Source: Streptomyces sp.
Lineage (GTDB): Bacteria > Actinomycetota > Actinomycetes > Streptomycetales > Streptomycetaceae
Direction of reading: 5' to 3'
DNA: 64,000 bases
Assembly: GCF_019510245.1 (NCBI RefSeq)
Contig: NZ_JAEKKT010000147.1
Location: 1-64,000 of the forward strand
The translations under genes were made by a program, and so were the position numbers. This document shows positions 18,307-26,917 of this stretch, piece by piece. The notes beneath the pieces were generated by a model. The model was not told the DNA's origin. It ran no database searches and saw nothing but the letters and a program-made list of their open reading frames with translations. Numbering within the stretch: the stretch's first letter is position 1; each line of letters begins with the position of its first letter.

Positions 18307-19215
18307 ATGCAGATGAACACTCCGCCACGGAACCCGGGCCGGCGTAAGGCCGTCGGCCGTGGCGCCTCGACGCGCGGCAAGTCGCTCCGGCTGACCCGCC
18401 GGGGCAGGCTGGTGCTCGTCGTGGCCGGCGCCGTCGTGGCCGCCGCCGCCGTGACGGTACCCCTGCTGTCCCTGGCCGCCGGCACGGCCGGACCCGCCGC
18501 CCTGGTCATCCCGGAAGGCTGGCGCGCGTCCCAGGTCTACGACGCCGTCGACAAGGCCCTCGCCCTCCCCGCCGGAAGCACCAAGAGCTCCGTCGGCACC
18601 GCGGGCCTGAAACTCCCCGGCGACGCCGGGGGCAACCCGGAGGGCTATCTCTTCCCGGCCACCTACCCCCTGGACAAGGACGCGACCCCGCAGTCGGTGC
18701 TGCGGGGCATGGTCGACACGGCCAACCGGCGGTTCGGCTGGGCACCCGTCGCGGCCGGCGCGCAGCGCGATTCGATGAACGTCTACCAGGCGGTGACCAT
18801 CGCCAGCATCGTGCAGGCCGAGGCCGCCGACAAGGCCGACATGGGCAAGGTGGCGCGCGTCGTGCTCAACCGGCTGCAGCGCGGCATGCCGCTCCAGATG
18901 GACTCCACCCTCAACTACGCCCTCAACCGCAACACCCTCCGCACGACGGTGAACGACACCCGCATCGAGAACCCGTACAACTCCTACCAGCGCATGGGCC
19001 TGCCGCCCACGCCGATCGACAACCCGGGCGAGGACGCGATGCGTGCCGCGCTCAACCCGCCGCCGGGCAACTGGCTGTACTTCGTCACGGTCAAGCCGGG
19101 GGACACGCGGTTCACCGCCGACTTCGCGGAACACCAGCGCAACGTCGCCGACTTCAACGCCGTACAGAACTCGAAGCCCCGGCAGTCGCCGCAGGTCACG
19201 CAGCCGCCGCGGTGA
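18307..19215 (+). CDS. Endolytic transglycosylase MltG-like (YceG family)
   Basis: This 302-residue protein has a single membrane anchor (about residues 32-60) and an extracellular YceG domain. Family marks are NPEGYLFPATYPL, ASIVQAEA with the presumed catalytic glutamate near residue 171, PLQMDSTLNYAL, and NSYQRMGLPPTPIDNPG. MltG enzymes cut nascent glycan strands and set their length. It is shorter than housekeeping MltG and not next to the usual aroE or ruvX neighbours, so it is probably a second paralogue. It is convergent with the monooxygenase gene. Confidence 0.85.
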   Translation: MQMNTPPRNPGRRKAVGRGASTRGKSLRLTRRGRLVLVVAGAVVAAAAVTVPLLSLAAGTAGPAALVIPEGWRASQVYDAVDKALALPAGSTKSSVGTAGLKLPGDAGGNPEGYLFPATYPLDKDATPQSVLRGMVDTANRRFGWAPVAAGAQRDSMNVYQAVTIASIVQAEAADKADMGKVARVVLNRLQRGMPLQMDSTLNYALNRNTLRTTVNDTRIENPYNSYQRMGLPPTPIDNPGEDAMRAALNPPPGNWLYFVTVKPGDTRFTADFAEHQRNVADFNAVQNSKPRQSPQVTQPPR

Positions 19216-19228
19216 GCCGCGGGGTGGG

Positions 19229-20314
19229 TCACGCGGCGACCGGTTCCCCGGCCAGGAGCCGCCTGATGTCCCGTACGGCGTCGCGTCCCGCGCGGTTGGT
19301 GCCGATGGTGCTGGCGGACGGGCCGTAGCCGACGAGGTGGACGCGCGGGTCGGCGGCGGCGCGGGTCCCCTCGACCCTGATCCCGCCGCCCGGCTCGCGC
19401 AGCCGCAGCGGCGCCAGATGGTCCAGGGCGGCCCGGAAGCCGGTGGCCCACAGGATGACGTCGGCGTCGACGTGCCGGCCGTCGTCCCAGGCCACACCGT
19501 CGGGCGTGACGCGGTCGAACATCGGCTGCCGGTCCAGGACCCCGTCCTCGAGGCCTTGCCGGATCGCGTCGTTGAGCGGGAGCCCGGTGACCGAGACCAC
19601 GCTCCGCGGCGGCAGCCCCTGCCGTACCCGCTCCTCCACCAGCGCCACCGCGGCCCGGCCCGCGCCCTCGTCGAAGGGGCCCTCGCGGAAGACCGGCGGG
19701 CGCCGGGTGACCCAGGTGGTGGCGGCCGCGTACGGGGCGAGTTCCAGCAGGTGCTGGGTGCCGGAGGCGCCGCCGCCGACGACCACGACCCGCTGCCCGG
19801 CGAACTCCTCGGGCCCGGCGTACTGCGCGGTGTGCAACTGCCGTCCGCGGAAGGTCTCCTGGCCCGGGTAGCGAGGCCAGAACGGCCGGTCCCAGGTGCC
19901 GGTGGCGTTGATCAGCGCCCGCGTCGACCAGTCACCGTGGTCGGTATCCACGAGCAGCCGCCCGTCCTCGCCCTCGCGCACCGCGCGGACGTCGACCGGC
20001 CGGTGCACCCGCAGGCCGAAGGTGCGCTCGTAGTCCGCGAAGTACTCCCCGATCACCTCGGCGGACGGCCGGGCCGCATCGGCCCCGGTCAGCTCCATGC
20101 CAGGGAGTGCGTGCATCCCGTGCACCTTCCCGTACGTCAGGGACGGCCACCGGAACTGCCAGGCGCCCCCGGGCGCGGGGGAGTGGTCGAGCACCACGAA
20201 GTCGCGGTCCGGCTCGAAACCGGTGCGCCGCAGGTGATAGGCGCTGGACAGACCGGCCTGACCGGCGCCGATGACGACTGCCTCGACCTCTTCGACCGCA
20301 CGCGCATTGTTCAC
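19229..20314 (-). CDS. Flavin-dependent NAD(P)H monooxygenase-like oxidoreductase
   Basis: This 361-residue protein has two dinucleotide-binding motifs, VVIGAGQAGLSSAY near the N-terminus for FAD and VVVVGGGASGTQHL in the middle for NAD(P)H, and the ATG-containing motif LWATGF near the end. It belongs to the CzcO/TrkA-type flavoproteins that resemble Baeyer-Villiger and N-hydroxylating monooxygenases. Substrate is unknown. The start is probably GTG 20314, immediately before the conserved FAD motif, although its ribosome binding site is weak. It is divergent from the YjbQ gene. Confidence 0.85.
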   Translation of the reverse strand: MNNARAVEEVEAVVIGAGQAGLSSAYHLRRTGFEPDRDFVVLDHSPAPGGAWQFRWPSLTYGKVHGMHALPGMELTGADAARPSAEVIGEYFADYERTFGLRVHRPVDVRAVREGEDGRLLVDTDHGDWSTRALINATGTWDRPFWPRYPGQETFRGRQLHTAQYAGPEEFAGQRVVVVGGGASGTQHLLELAPYAAATTWVTRRPPVFREGPFDEGAGRAAVALVEERVRQGLPPRSVVSVTGLPLNDAIRQGLEDGVLDRQPMFDRVTPDGVAWDDGRHVDADVILWATGFRAALDHLAPLRLREPGGGIRVEGTRAAADPRVHLVGYGPSASTIGTNRAGRDAVRDIRRLLAGEPVAA

Positions 20315-20398
20315 GCTTGTACCAACAGCGGGGGCGGCCGTGGATCTTCCCGCCCGGCCGCTCGCCCGCGCGCTGCGGGCATGGGCCACGATGGGAGC

Positions 20399-20827
20399 AT
20401 GTCGGATGCCTTCACCACACGAGAACTCGACGTCGCCACCGGTAGCCGGGAGCGGGTCGTCGACCTGACCGGCGACTGCGAGGCCTTCCTCCGCGAGGCC
20501 GCGGCCGGCCGCGACGGACTGCTGAACATCTTCGTCCCGCACGCGACGGCCGGCATCGCGGTCCTGGAGACCGGTGCCGGCAGCGACGACGACCTGCTGG
20601 CCGCCCTGCACACCCTGCTCCCCGCCGACGACCGCTGGCAGCACCGGCACGGCAGCCCCGGCCACGGCCGCGACCACGTCCTCCCGGCGATCGTCCCCCC
20701 GCACGCCACCCTCCCGGTGATCGGCGGCCGCTTGGCGCTGGGTACCTGGCAGTCGGTGTGCCTGGTCGACACGAACCGGGACAACCCGCAGCGAAAGGTT
20801 CGGCTCACGTTCCTGGCGGGCTCCTGA
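20399..20827 (+). CDS. YjbQ/UPF0047 family protein
   Basis: This 142-residue protein matches the secondary thiamine-phosphate synthase family YjbQ. Conserved pieces are GLLNIFVPHATAGIAVLE, DRWQHRHGSPGHGRDHVLP and ALGTWQSVCLVD; the histidines form the putative metal site. The physiological role of the family is not settled. GGGAG precedes ATG 20399 with a very short spacer. It is divergent from the flavoprotein and convergent with the GH76 gene. Confidence 0.88.
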   Translation: MSDAFTTRELDVATGSRERVVDLTGDCEAFLREAAAGRDGLLNIFVPHATAGIAVLETGAGSDDDLLAALHTLLPADDRWQHRHGSPGHGRDHVLPAIVPPHATLPVIGGRLALGTWQSVCLVDTNRDNPQRKVRLTFLAGS

Positions 20828-20902
20828 ACCCTCGCGCCTTCGACGGGGCGAGGGTGTCGCATGCCGGCGCGCAGATCTCGGTCGGACGGCGTTGTCGGAC
20901 GG

Positions 20903-21748
20903 TCAGGACGCCGCGTCGAGCAGATCGACGGCGCTCTGCTGGCGGGCGGCGTCGACCTGGTCGAGCGGCCCGTACCAGCGCAGCCCGTACTGGTCGAGGG
21001 CGTTGCGGTCGCTCGCGTGGGCGCGGTCGGCCTGGCGCTCGAGGTAGGCGGTGTAAGGGTGGTCGGGGAGCACCGAGTTGAGCTTGCCGAGGCCGCGTAC
21101 GTCGGCGCCCTTGAATGACGGGCCGTCGCCTCCGCAGTCGCCGCTCTCGCACGGATCGCGCAGGATGCCGTCGGAGGTGTGGAGCTGGGAGGTCGTGGTG
21201 GCGGCGTCGGCGATCTGCCGGGCGCTGGTGAGCAGCCCGCCGTCGCCCGTGGCCCGGTACAGCTCGGCGAGCGCGCCGAGGAGCACACCCTGGTTGTACG
21301 ACCAGACGGCCTGCCCGTTGTTGCCGCAGGTGGACAGGTCGATGCCGTCGAGGTTGTTCCAGTCGTCGACGTTGTACATGAGCGTGCGCCAGCCCCGCCG
21401 GCCGGTCGGCACGACGGTGTCGCCGAGTCTGCTGCCCGAACTCCAGGTGCGGCCGCCGTCGAAGGAGCGGTCGAGCCACACCTCGTCGCCGGGGTTGCCG
21501 TTGTCGATGGAGGCCCAGCCCATGGCGTCGGCGTCGTCGAAGTGCAGGACGACCGACCGCGAGGAGATGCTCGCCGTGACCGGGGTGGGGTCGCCCGCGG
21601 ACAGCGCGGGGTCCCGGGTGTTGCAGTACTTGTTGCAGACGGCGGCCGCCGGGGGCGTGAGGGGGACGAGGACGGTGAACGGTGCCGGAGCGAGTGCCGC
21701 CGCCAGCCGGCGAAGGGTGCGGCTGACCGGTCTGCGCACGGGGAACAT
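20903..21748 (-). CDS. GH76-family glycoside hydrolase, internally shortened
   Basis: This secreted 281-residue protein begins with a signal peptide and the N-terminal segment of GH76 enzymes (ADAMGWASI, DEVWLDRSFDGGRTW, LMYNVDDWNN). It then jumps to the C-terminal part (LSTCGNNGQAVWSYNQG, GPSFKGADVRGL, DQYGLRWYGPL). Intact relatives of this type, as I recall them, carry a catalytic (alpha/alpha)6 core with a paired-Asp motif between these pieces. That core is missing although the frame is kept, so an alpha-mannanase function is doubtful. GGGAGGTG precedes ATG 21748. A LacI-type operator lies upstream. Confidence 0.72.
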   Translation of the reverse strand: MFPVRRPVSRTLRRLAAALAPAPFTVLVPLTPPAAAVCNKYCNTRDPALSAGDPTPVTASISSRSVVLHFDDADAMGWASIDNGNPGDEVWLDRSFDGGRTWSSGSRLGDTVVPTGRRGWRTLMYNVDDWNNLDGIDLSTCGNNGQAVWSYNQGVLLGALAELYRATGDGGLLTSARQIADAATTTSQLHTSDGILRDPCESGDCGGDGPSFKGADVRGLGKLNSVLPDHPYTAYLERQADRAHASDRNALDQYGLRWYGPLDQVDAARQQSAVDLLDAAS

Positions 21749-22308
21749 GTCACCTCCCTGCTTCGAGGGACGGATGTGAGAGCGCTCTCGGAAGGTAGGG
21801 AAGGGGAGGGCGTGCGTCAACGTGGTTCACCGGTAAGGACGTTGCACTGAGGTCTGTACCAAGTCGGCACTCAGGTCTGCACCAAAGCGCACCCGCAAGC
21901 ACCTCTGCGGGTGCCACCGGCTGCGAGCACTTCTCCGATCTCGCGCAGCATCCAGTCGGGGGCCTCGATGGCACAAACCCTGCCCGTAGGACGGAGCGCG
22001 CCAGTCGTCGCAACTCCTTGCTATGTCTGGTGGCGACCATAGCGTGCACCCGTCCGTCGGTATAGGGCAACGCGCCTCCGTCAGCTAGCCAAGCACGAGG
22101 AACGCGTTCTGTTGTTGAAAGGCGCCCTCAACTGGCATGTTTGACAGGGTGAGTTGATCTAGTCCAAGTTGGTGTACGCGAGTTCGAAGAGGCATCGATG
22201 TGGTCCGTGGTGCAGTGACCCTGTTGAAGCGGTCCCCGGCCCCTCACTCCGCGCAGCCGGCGACCTGGTCAGGCCGCCGGTACCCGATATCGAGGTGTGG
22301 AGCGCCCT
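21749..22308. other. Gap with remnant sequence and 19-bp direct repeats
   Basis: Besides the LacI-type operator this 560-bp gap contains two near-identical 19-bp direct repeats (21844-21862 and 21867-21885, starting GCACTGAGG and GCACTCAGG). A short minus-strand open frame (to 22070) contains HSKELRRLARSVLRAGF, which looks like the start of a small DNA- or RNA-binding protein and then runs into another frame. No intact gene is evident. GC content falls around 22080-22200. It marks the border of the accessory block that follows. Confidence 0.45.
21778..21789. promoter_or_regulatory. LacI-family operator upstream of the GH76 gene
   Basis: GAGAGCGCTCTC is a perfect 12-bp palindrome centred on CG, 30 bp upstream of the GH76 start codon. 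This is the typical shape of LacI-family sites that control carbohydrate-utilisation genes in streptomycetes. It suggests sugar-dependent repression of a gene whose product now seems catalytically dead. Confidence 0.65.
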
Positions 22309-23262
22309 ATGCCCACGACTGACCGTTGGCTCCGTCGAGCCCCGTCGGACATCCCATACTTCGGCACGAACGGGGAGACCTACCTGAACCGGACAGCCTT
22401 GCGAGACCTGACCAAGACCCTCCCGCTGCGATTCCTCACCAAGGAGCACTTCGCCCGCGGGCAGATATATCGCTACGTGGGGTTGACGCGAATCATTCCC
22501 GCCGCGGCCCGTCTGCTGCTCGACTTCGGCTGGGAGTTCCAGGGCCGTGAAGTCGAGCGCCCGGAGACTTGGCACGGGGAGCGTGAATACCGCTCCGACC
22601 TGGACCGGAATCTTCACTTCTACGGTTTCGTCGAGGTCTGCCACCGGCAACTCATTTGGGACAGCCGGACCCGCCGGGTCTACGACGCATTCGTCGACAT
22701 CTGGCACCGCGAGGAGTTGGGGGTGGCGGTCGACCGGCTCAACCTGAACCCGCCCGACATCGAGAACCAGGACCGGTTCCTGATCCCCGACACCGCCCTG
22801 GCTCACACCAGGCCGAAGCTCGGCGGCTTCGAGTGCTGCCCCAAGTTGTTCAAAGGCTGCGACCAGGGGGAGGCGTTCCGGCCAAAGGATCGCGACTCAC
22901 CCCAGCTCCGCATTGACCGCGCCGAGATCCCCGTGGTGAGAACGCAACTGGAGGCCGATGACCTTCTGATCTTCAAGGGGCTGCTGGCGCACGGCGTGTC
23001 ACCGAAGACTTCCGAAGAGATCGTGCGCACGGTCCAGTACCTGCCCATGACGCCGGTGCTGCCGTCCCATGAAACGTTCCGGCGTTCCCGGGCCGAGTCA
23101 TGGCGGCCCCTCGCCACGCCCGCCGCCGGGCTACGCCAGCCGACCCAGGTTCCCGTGGTGTGGGAGGGGCACCGTCGACTGACTCGGCGCCCGGCTGCTG
23201 AGACGCACGTCCTGGCGCGGGGCAGACCTGGACGCTGCCGAGTGGCAGACCGGAGAAGAGAT
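22309..23262 (+). pseudogene. Phytanoyl-CoA dioxygenase-like (Fe/2OG) module, incomplete and without its own stop
   Basis: About 318 codons from ATG 22309 (GGAG six bases upstream) resemble a PhyH-type oxygenase. HFYGFVEVCHRQL, DRLNLNPPD, LGGFECCPKLF and ADDLLIFKGLLAHGV are visible, the last with the distal iron histidine, and an arginine follows in IVRTVQY. The HxD pair expected before the LGGF segment is absent; the text jumps from RFLIPDT to ALAHTRP, as if about 30 residues were lost. The frame has no stop and continues into the next gene. It could be a natural fusion, but the missing iron ligands argue for decay. Confidence 0.55.
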
Positions 23263-24285
23263 ATGCGCCGAATTTGCCTGACCTTGCCGCCCCGTCGGCC
23301 CTGCGCGGCGACGATCACGGCATTGGCCGAGCAGGCGGCCCATGTCGTCGCACACTGCGACGTCACAGTGCGCGTGCTGATCCTCGACCCATGCGCCGCA
23401 CCGGCCTCCGGCGAACACCACGGTGCCGTACGCCGGATACCGGCCGGCCCATGCATCGTCGTCTGCTGTTTCGGCGAAGAGCGGCGACGGGACTTCCCCC
23501 AAAGCGGGTTCGGCCGGTCTGCGGCTGCGAAGCGCGACATCCCGCTGGAGCTTGTACTGCCGCTCGTTTTCTCTCGCGGTGCCTGCACCAACCCCGCCCT
23601 TTCCCTCGCGCTCGGCTGCGCTCCCGTCGACCACGAACTCCTGTCACTGGGCAGGCTTGCGGCCTACGCCGCCTGCCACCTCACCGAGACCCTAATCGCC
23701 GCATCGATTGTGGTCGGCCCTATGCGCCTGCACATGTGCAATATACCCTCCCACGGCGTCCGCGAGTACATGCCGCTGCCGTTGGCGATCGACACCGGCG
23801 GCAGCGACAACTGGCCGATCCACTTGGTGCACAACGCCTCGCTGCTTGGAGTCCTGCGCGATCGGAGCGTCGTCGGCGAAGGCGGGACCGTCTCCCGCTT
23901 CGTGGCGTACCAGTTGCGCCACGTCGAGGTCCTGCTGCCGATGCTCTATGCAAACCTCGCCAACGACCCGATGGTCCGCTCGGGTGCCTCGTTGCTCGAC
24001 GCGCAGAGGCAGGTGCGGACATCCGGCGTGGCCCGTCCGGCGAGACATAGCATGAGGTTCGACCGGAGCGGGGACGTCCCCCGTCTGGACGTTCTCGACA
24101 CGGCGTTCCGCAAACTGCGCAACCGGTACGTCCAGTTAGCCGACCTGGACCGACGCCGCGAGTACGTGCTCGCGGAAGCACGCAGCGGCGTTGAGGACTT
24201 CGCCCCGCTGACAGAAGGCTGGGAGCTGCTGATCGGCGCGGCCCGCCGCACCTGCGTACTTCGGACGCCCGGACAGCGGCGGTGA
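23263..24285 (+). CDS. DUF6271-like protein (possible glycosyltransferase relative), probably shortened
   Basis: ATG 23263 has GGAGAAGAG just upstream, so this 340-residue gene can be translated on its own although it is also in frame with the preceding module. ICLTLPPRRPC, CTNPALSLALGC, HELLSLGRLAAYAA, RLHMCNIPSHGV and FVAYQLRHVEVLLPML resemble a streptomycete family I know as DUF6271. In members I remember, a segment with an Asp-Ser-Asp motif follows the ALGC position; here it is absent, as is a stretch before PMRLHMC. Codon 292 is TTA, the only one seen in this operon. The stop overlaps the next gene by four bases if GTG 24282 is used. Confidence 0.55.
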   Translation: MRRICLTLPPRRPCAATITALAEQAAHVVAHCDVTVRVLILDPCAAPASGEHHGAVRRIPAGPCIVVCCFGEERRRDFPQSGFGRSAAAKRDIPLELVLPLVFSRGACTNPALSLALGCAPVDHELLSLGRLAAYAACHLTETLIAASIVVGPMRLHMCNIPSHGVREYMPLPLAIDTGGSDNWPIHLVHNASLLGVLRDRSVVGEGGTVSRFVAYQLRHVEVLLPMLYANLANDPMVRSGASLLDAQRQVRTSGVARPARHSMRFDRSGDVPRLDVLDTAFRKLRNRYVQLADLDRRREYVLAEARSGVEDFAPLTEGWELLIGAARRTCVLRTPGQRR

Positions 24286-24293
24286 CGGCGGCC

Positions 24294-25472
24294 ATGACTG
24301 ACCTCTCCCCAGCCATGCTCGCCGCCCTGACGGGTGCAACCGAGGACCAGATCTTCTTCGACATGGCCGGAATCCGGCGGGGCTTCGACGCACTCCGACG
24401 TGAACTGCCGGGTGTCGACGTCAAGTTCGCTATGAAGTCCTGCCCCGTGGACGAAGTGCTCGCCTGCCTCGCAAGCCGGGGGGCGGGAGTCGACGGGGCG
24501 AGCCCCGGTGAACTGGAGCAGGCGGTACGTGCCGGCGTGCCGGTCGGCAGGACGCACTACGGCAACACCGTCAAGTCCGACCGGGACATCGCGAACGCCC
24601 ACCGACTCGGAGTCAGGGACTTCGCTACCGACAGTGTCGAGGATCTGGCGGCTGTCGCGGCCCACGCCCCCGGGGCCCGCGTGTTCTGCCGGCTGGCAAC
24701 GAGCGGTTACGGCGCGCTGTGGGGACTGAGCCACAAGTTCGGCTGCTCGCCCGCGGACGCGGTACGGATGCTGGAGACGGCGTCCGCGATGGGCCTGACA
24801 CCCTCCGGGCTGTCCGTGCACGTCGGCTCCCAGCAGATGACGCCCGACGCCTGGCACAGTGCTTTCGAGTGCCTGGCTGACGTCCTGAAAGCCCTGAGTC
24901 GGCGCGGCATCGTCCTGGACCACGTCAACCTTGGCGGTGGATTGCCGGCCTTGGGGTACCTCGACCGGCACGGCTTGCCTCTGCACCCCCCGCTGGACAA
25001 GATTTTTGCCGTCGTCCGCGAGGGCATGCGTCACCTCAAACAGGCCCACGGCGAACACCTCGAGTTCGTCGTGGAGCCGGGCCGTCACCTCGTTGCCGAC
25101 CACGGGGTCGTCCGCGCCCAGGTGGCCCGCCTGGCCGAGCGGCGACGACCCGACGGCGAGCGGCAGCACTGGCTCTACCTGAGCTGCGGCAGATTCAGCG
25201 GCCTCTACGAGATGGACGCCCTGCAGTACCCCCTGGTCTTTCCCACCCACCCGGAGGCCGACCACATCCCTGCAGTTGTGGCGGGTCCTACCTGCGACAG
25301 CGATGACGCCTACCCGCAGGGACACGCCCACGTGCACGTCCCCCGGAACCTGGCGTCCGGTGACCCCGTGTGGGTACTCTCCAGCGGCGCCTATGCGCTC
25401 AGCTACATGACGCAGGGCTTCAACGGCTTCGCCCCACTCTCGTACACCTGCGTCGACGGAGAACACCTGTGA
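24294..25472 (+). CDS. Type III PLP-dependent decarboxylase (ornithine/diaminopimelate decarboxylase fold)
   Basis: This 392-residue enzyme has the alanine-racemase-fold plus beta-domain layout. The PLP lysine is K48 in KFAMKSCP. Others are DGASPGELEQAV, VHVGSQ, NLGGGLP, the phosphate-binding VEPGRHLVA, and GPTCDSDDAYPQ with the active-site cysteine of ornithine-type decarboxylases. It should decarboxylate a basic amino acid to a di- or polyamine; which one cannot be read from sequence. Unlike its neighbours it looks complete. ATG 24294 is preferred, though GTG 24282 overlaps the upstream stop. Its stop overlaps the GNAT start (GTGA). Confidence 0.85.
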   Translation: MTDLSPAMLAALTGATEDQIFFDMAGIRRGFDALRRELPGVDVKFAMKSCPVDEVLACLASRGAGVDGASPGELEQAVRAGVPVGRTHYGNTVKSDRDIANAHRLGVRDFATDSVEDLAAVAAHAPGARVFCRLATSGYGALWGLSHKFGCSPADAVRMLETASAMGLTPSGLSVHVGSQQMTPDAWHSAFECLADVLKALSRRGIVLDHVNLGGGLPALGYLDRHGLPLHPPLDKIFAVVREGMRHLKQAHGEHLEFVVEPGRHLVADHGVVRAQVARLAERRRPDGERQHWLYLSCGRFSGLYEMDALQYPLVFPTHPEADHIPAVVAGPTCDSDDAYPQGHAHVHVPRNLASGDPVWVLSSGAYALSYMTQGFNGFAPLSYTCVDGEHL

Positions 25473-26014
25473 GCGGCGACAAGGTACGCATACGCTACAT
25501 CTCCGACACCGACTGGGACGCCATCGCGGCGATGGAATCCCGGGCCTATGCGCAACTCGGCCTCTCGGAGGGGCGCGCGGCCCTGCGCTCCAGGGCCGAC
25601 GTGTCGCCGGAGACCTGTTTCGTTCTGGACGTCGGCTCCGAGATCGCCGGGTATGTGCTGGCACTGCCGTATCCGCTCTTCGGATACCCGGACCTCGAAC
25701 AGGCGGAGGAGTCCCTGGTCTCCTTTCACCGGCCACGCAACCTGCACCTGCACGACATCGTCGTCGCGGAGCGGCTGCGCGGCAGAAGACTGGGCGGGCG
25801 CCTCCACGACCACCTCATCCTGGCCGCCGCCGCACGGGGATTCGAACGGATCTCGCTGGTCGCCGTCGGCGGGAGCGAACCTTTCTGGTCGGCCCACGGG
25901 TACATCGCGTACCCCAGCATCTCTCCCAGCGGATATGGCGTGAACGCCGTCTACATGTCCCGTACGATGGCCGAGTCGACGAAGCGAGTTGATGTACGCA
26001 TTTCCCTTTCATAA
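25469..26014 (+). CDS. GNAT-family N-acetyltransferase
   Basis: This 181-residue acetyltransferase has the acetyl-CoA-binding motif A (VVAERLRGRRLGGRLHDHLI) and the downstream GGSEPFWSAHGYIAY segment. GTG 25469 overlaps the decarboxylase stop by four bases, so the two are translationally coupled. The obvious reading is that it acylates the amine made by the decarboxylase, or a product derived from it. It is the last intact gene before the broken MFS gene. Length is usual for the family. Confidence 0.85.
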   Translation: MSGDKVRIRYISDTDWDAIAAMESRAYAQLGLSEGRAALRSRADVSPETCFVLDVGSEIAGYVLALPYPLFGYPDLEQAEESLVSFHRPRNLHLHDIVVAERLRGRRLGGRLHDHLILAAAARGFERISLVAVGGSEPFWSAHGYIAYPSISPSGYGVNAVYMSRTMAESTKRVDVRISLS

Positions 26015-26020
26015 ACCCCC

Positions 26021-26901
26021 GGCAGTCGGCCGGGCATCGCCGCGCTGTTCGGTTCCCCCGGCTTCCAGTACGCCATCTGGGCCTCCAAGATCCCCGCCAT
26101 CAAGGCGGACCTCGGATTGACCGCTGCCGAGGGGAGTGCCGCTGATGACGGCCGGCATCGGCGCGGTGGTCGCGTTCCCCCCTGGTGCCGGTGCTCATGA
26201 GACGGCTGGGCTCGGCACTGCTGGCCCTGCTGTCGGCACTCTGCCCGACCGTGCGGTTCCTGGCACTCGCGCTAGCCTCGGACTATCGGTCGCCCTGCTG
26301 GTCATGGTGGCCGACGGCGTGTTCGTCGGGTGCCTGAACGTGGCCATGAACGCACAGGGAACGGCGCTGGAGACCTGGTACACACGCAACACCATGGCCC
26401 GCCTGCACGCGACGTTCAGCGCCGGTTGGCTGCTCGGCTCAGGCATGAACGCGGCCACCTCCTCGGTTGCGGCGCACTTCGGCGTGGGCCGCGGCTGTCC
26501 TTGTGCTGCTGATGGGCCTGGCCCGCCTCTTCGCGGACGGCTGGCGCAGCCGCTGGGGCGACGGCCGTGTCGTGCTGTGCGGCAGCGCCCTGGCCGCCGC
26601 CGGACTGGCCTTCGCCCTGCTCAGCGGGGGAGTGACGGCGGCGCTGGTCGGATTCGCCTGCGTCGGGCTGGGCTGTGCGGCGGTGACCCCGTGCGTCTAC
26701 GTCGCCGCGGCGAAACAGGGTTCGGAGGCGCTGGCCCTGGTCGCGGCCATGGGCACGACGGGACTGCTGGCCGGGCCGCCGCTCATCGGCTTCGTGGCGA
26801 GTTCGAGCAGCCTGGTGTGGGGCCTCGGAGTGGTCGCCGCGGCGGCCGTCGTGGTCTCCCTGTGCAGTACCCGGATCCAGTGGGCGCCGGTGAGCGGCTG
26901 A
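26021..26901 (+). pseudogene. MFS transporter, frameshifted and internally deleted
   Basis: A recognisable MFS sequence is spread over three frames. It starts around FGSPGFQYAIWASKIPA, shifts at an extra C in the run near 26176, and returns as LLVMVADGVFVGCLNVAMNAQG. It shifts again near 26492 and ends as LARLFADGWRSRWGD and TGLLAGPPLIGFVA, stop 26901. Between LMGLAR and LFADGWR roughly a hundred residues of a usual 12-helix transporter are missing. It follows the GNAT gene and was probably the exporter or importer of the adjoining biosynthetic block. Confidence 0.75.
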
Positions 26902-26917
26902 CCGGTGTCCGGGCCGG

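Noticed and set aside
22159..22806. Minus-strand open frame over the oxygenase module
   Set aside because: It is antisense to a sequence with recognisable oxygenase motifs and shows none itself.
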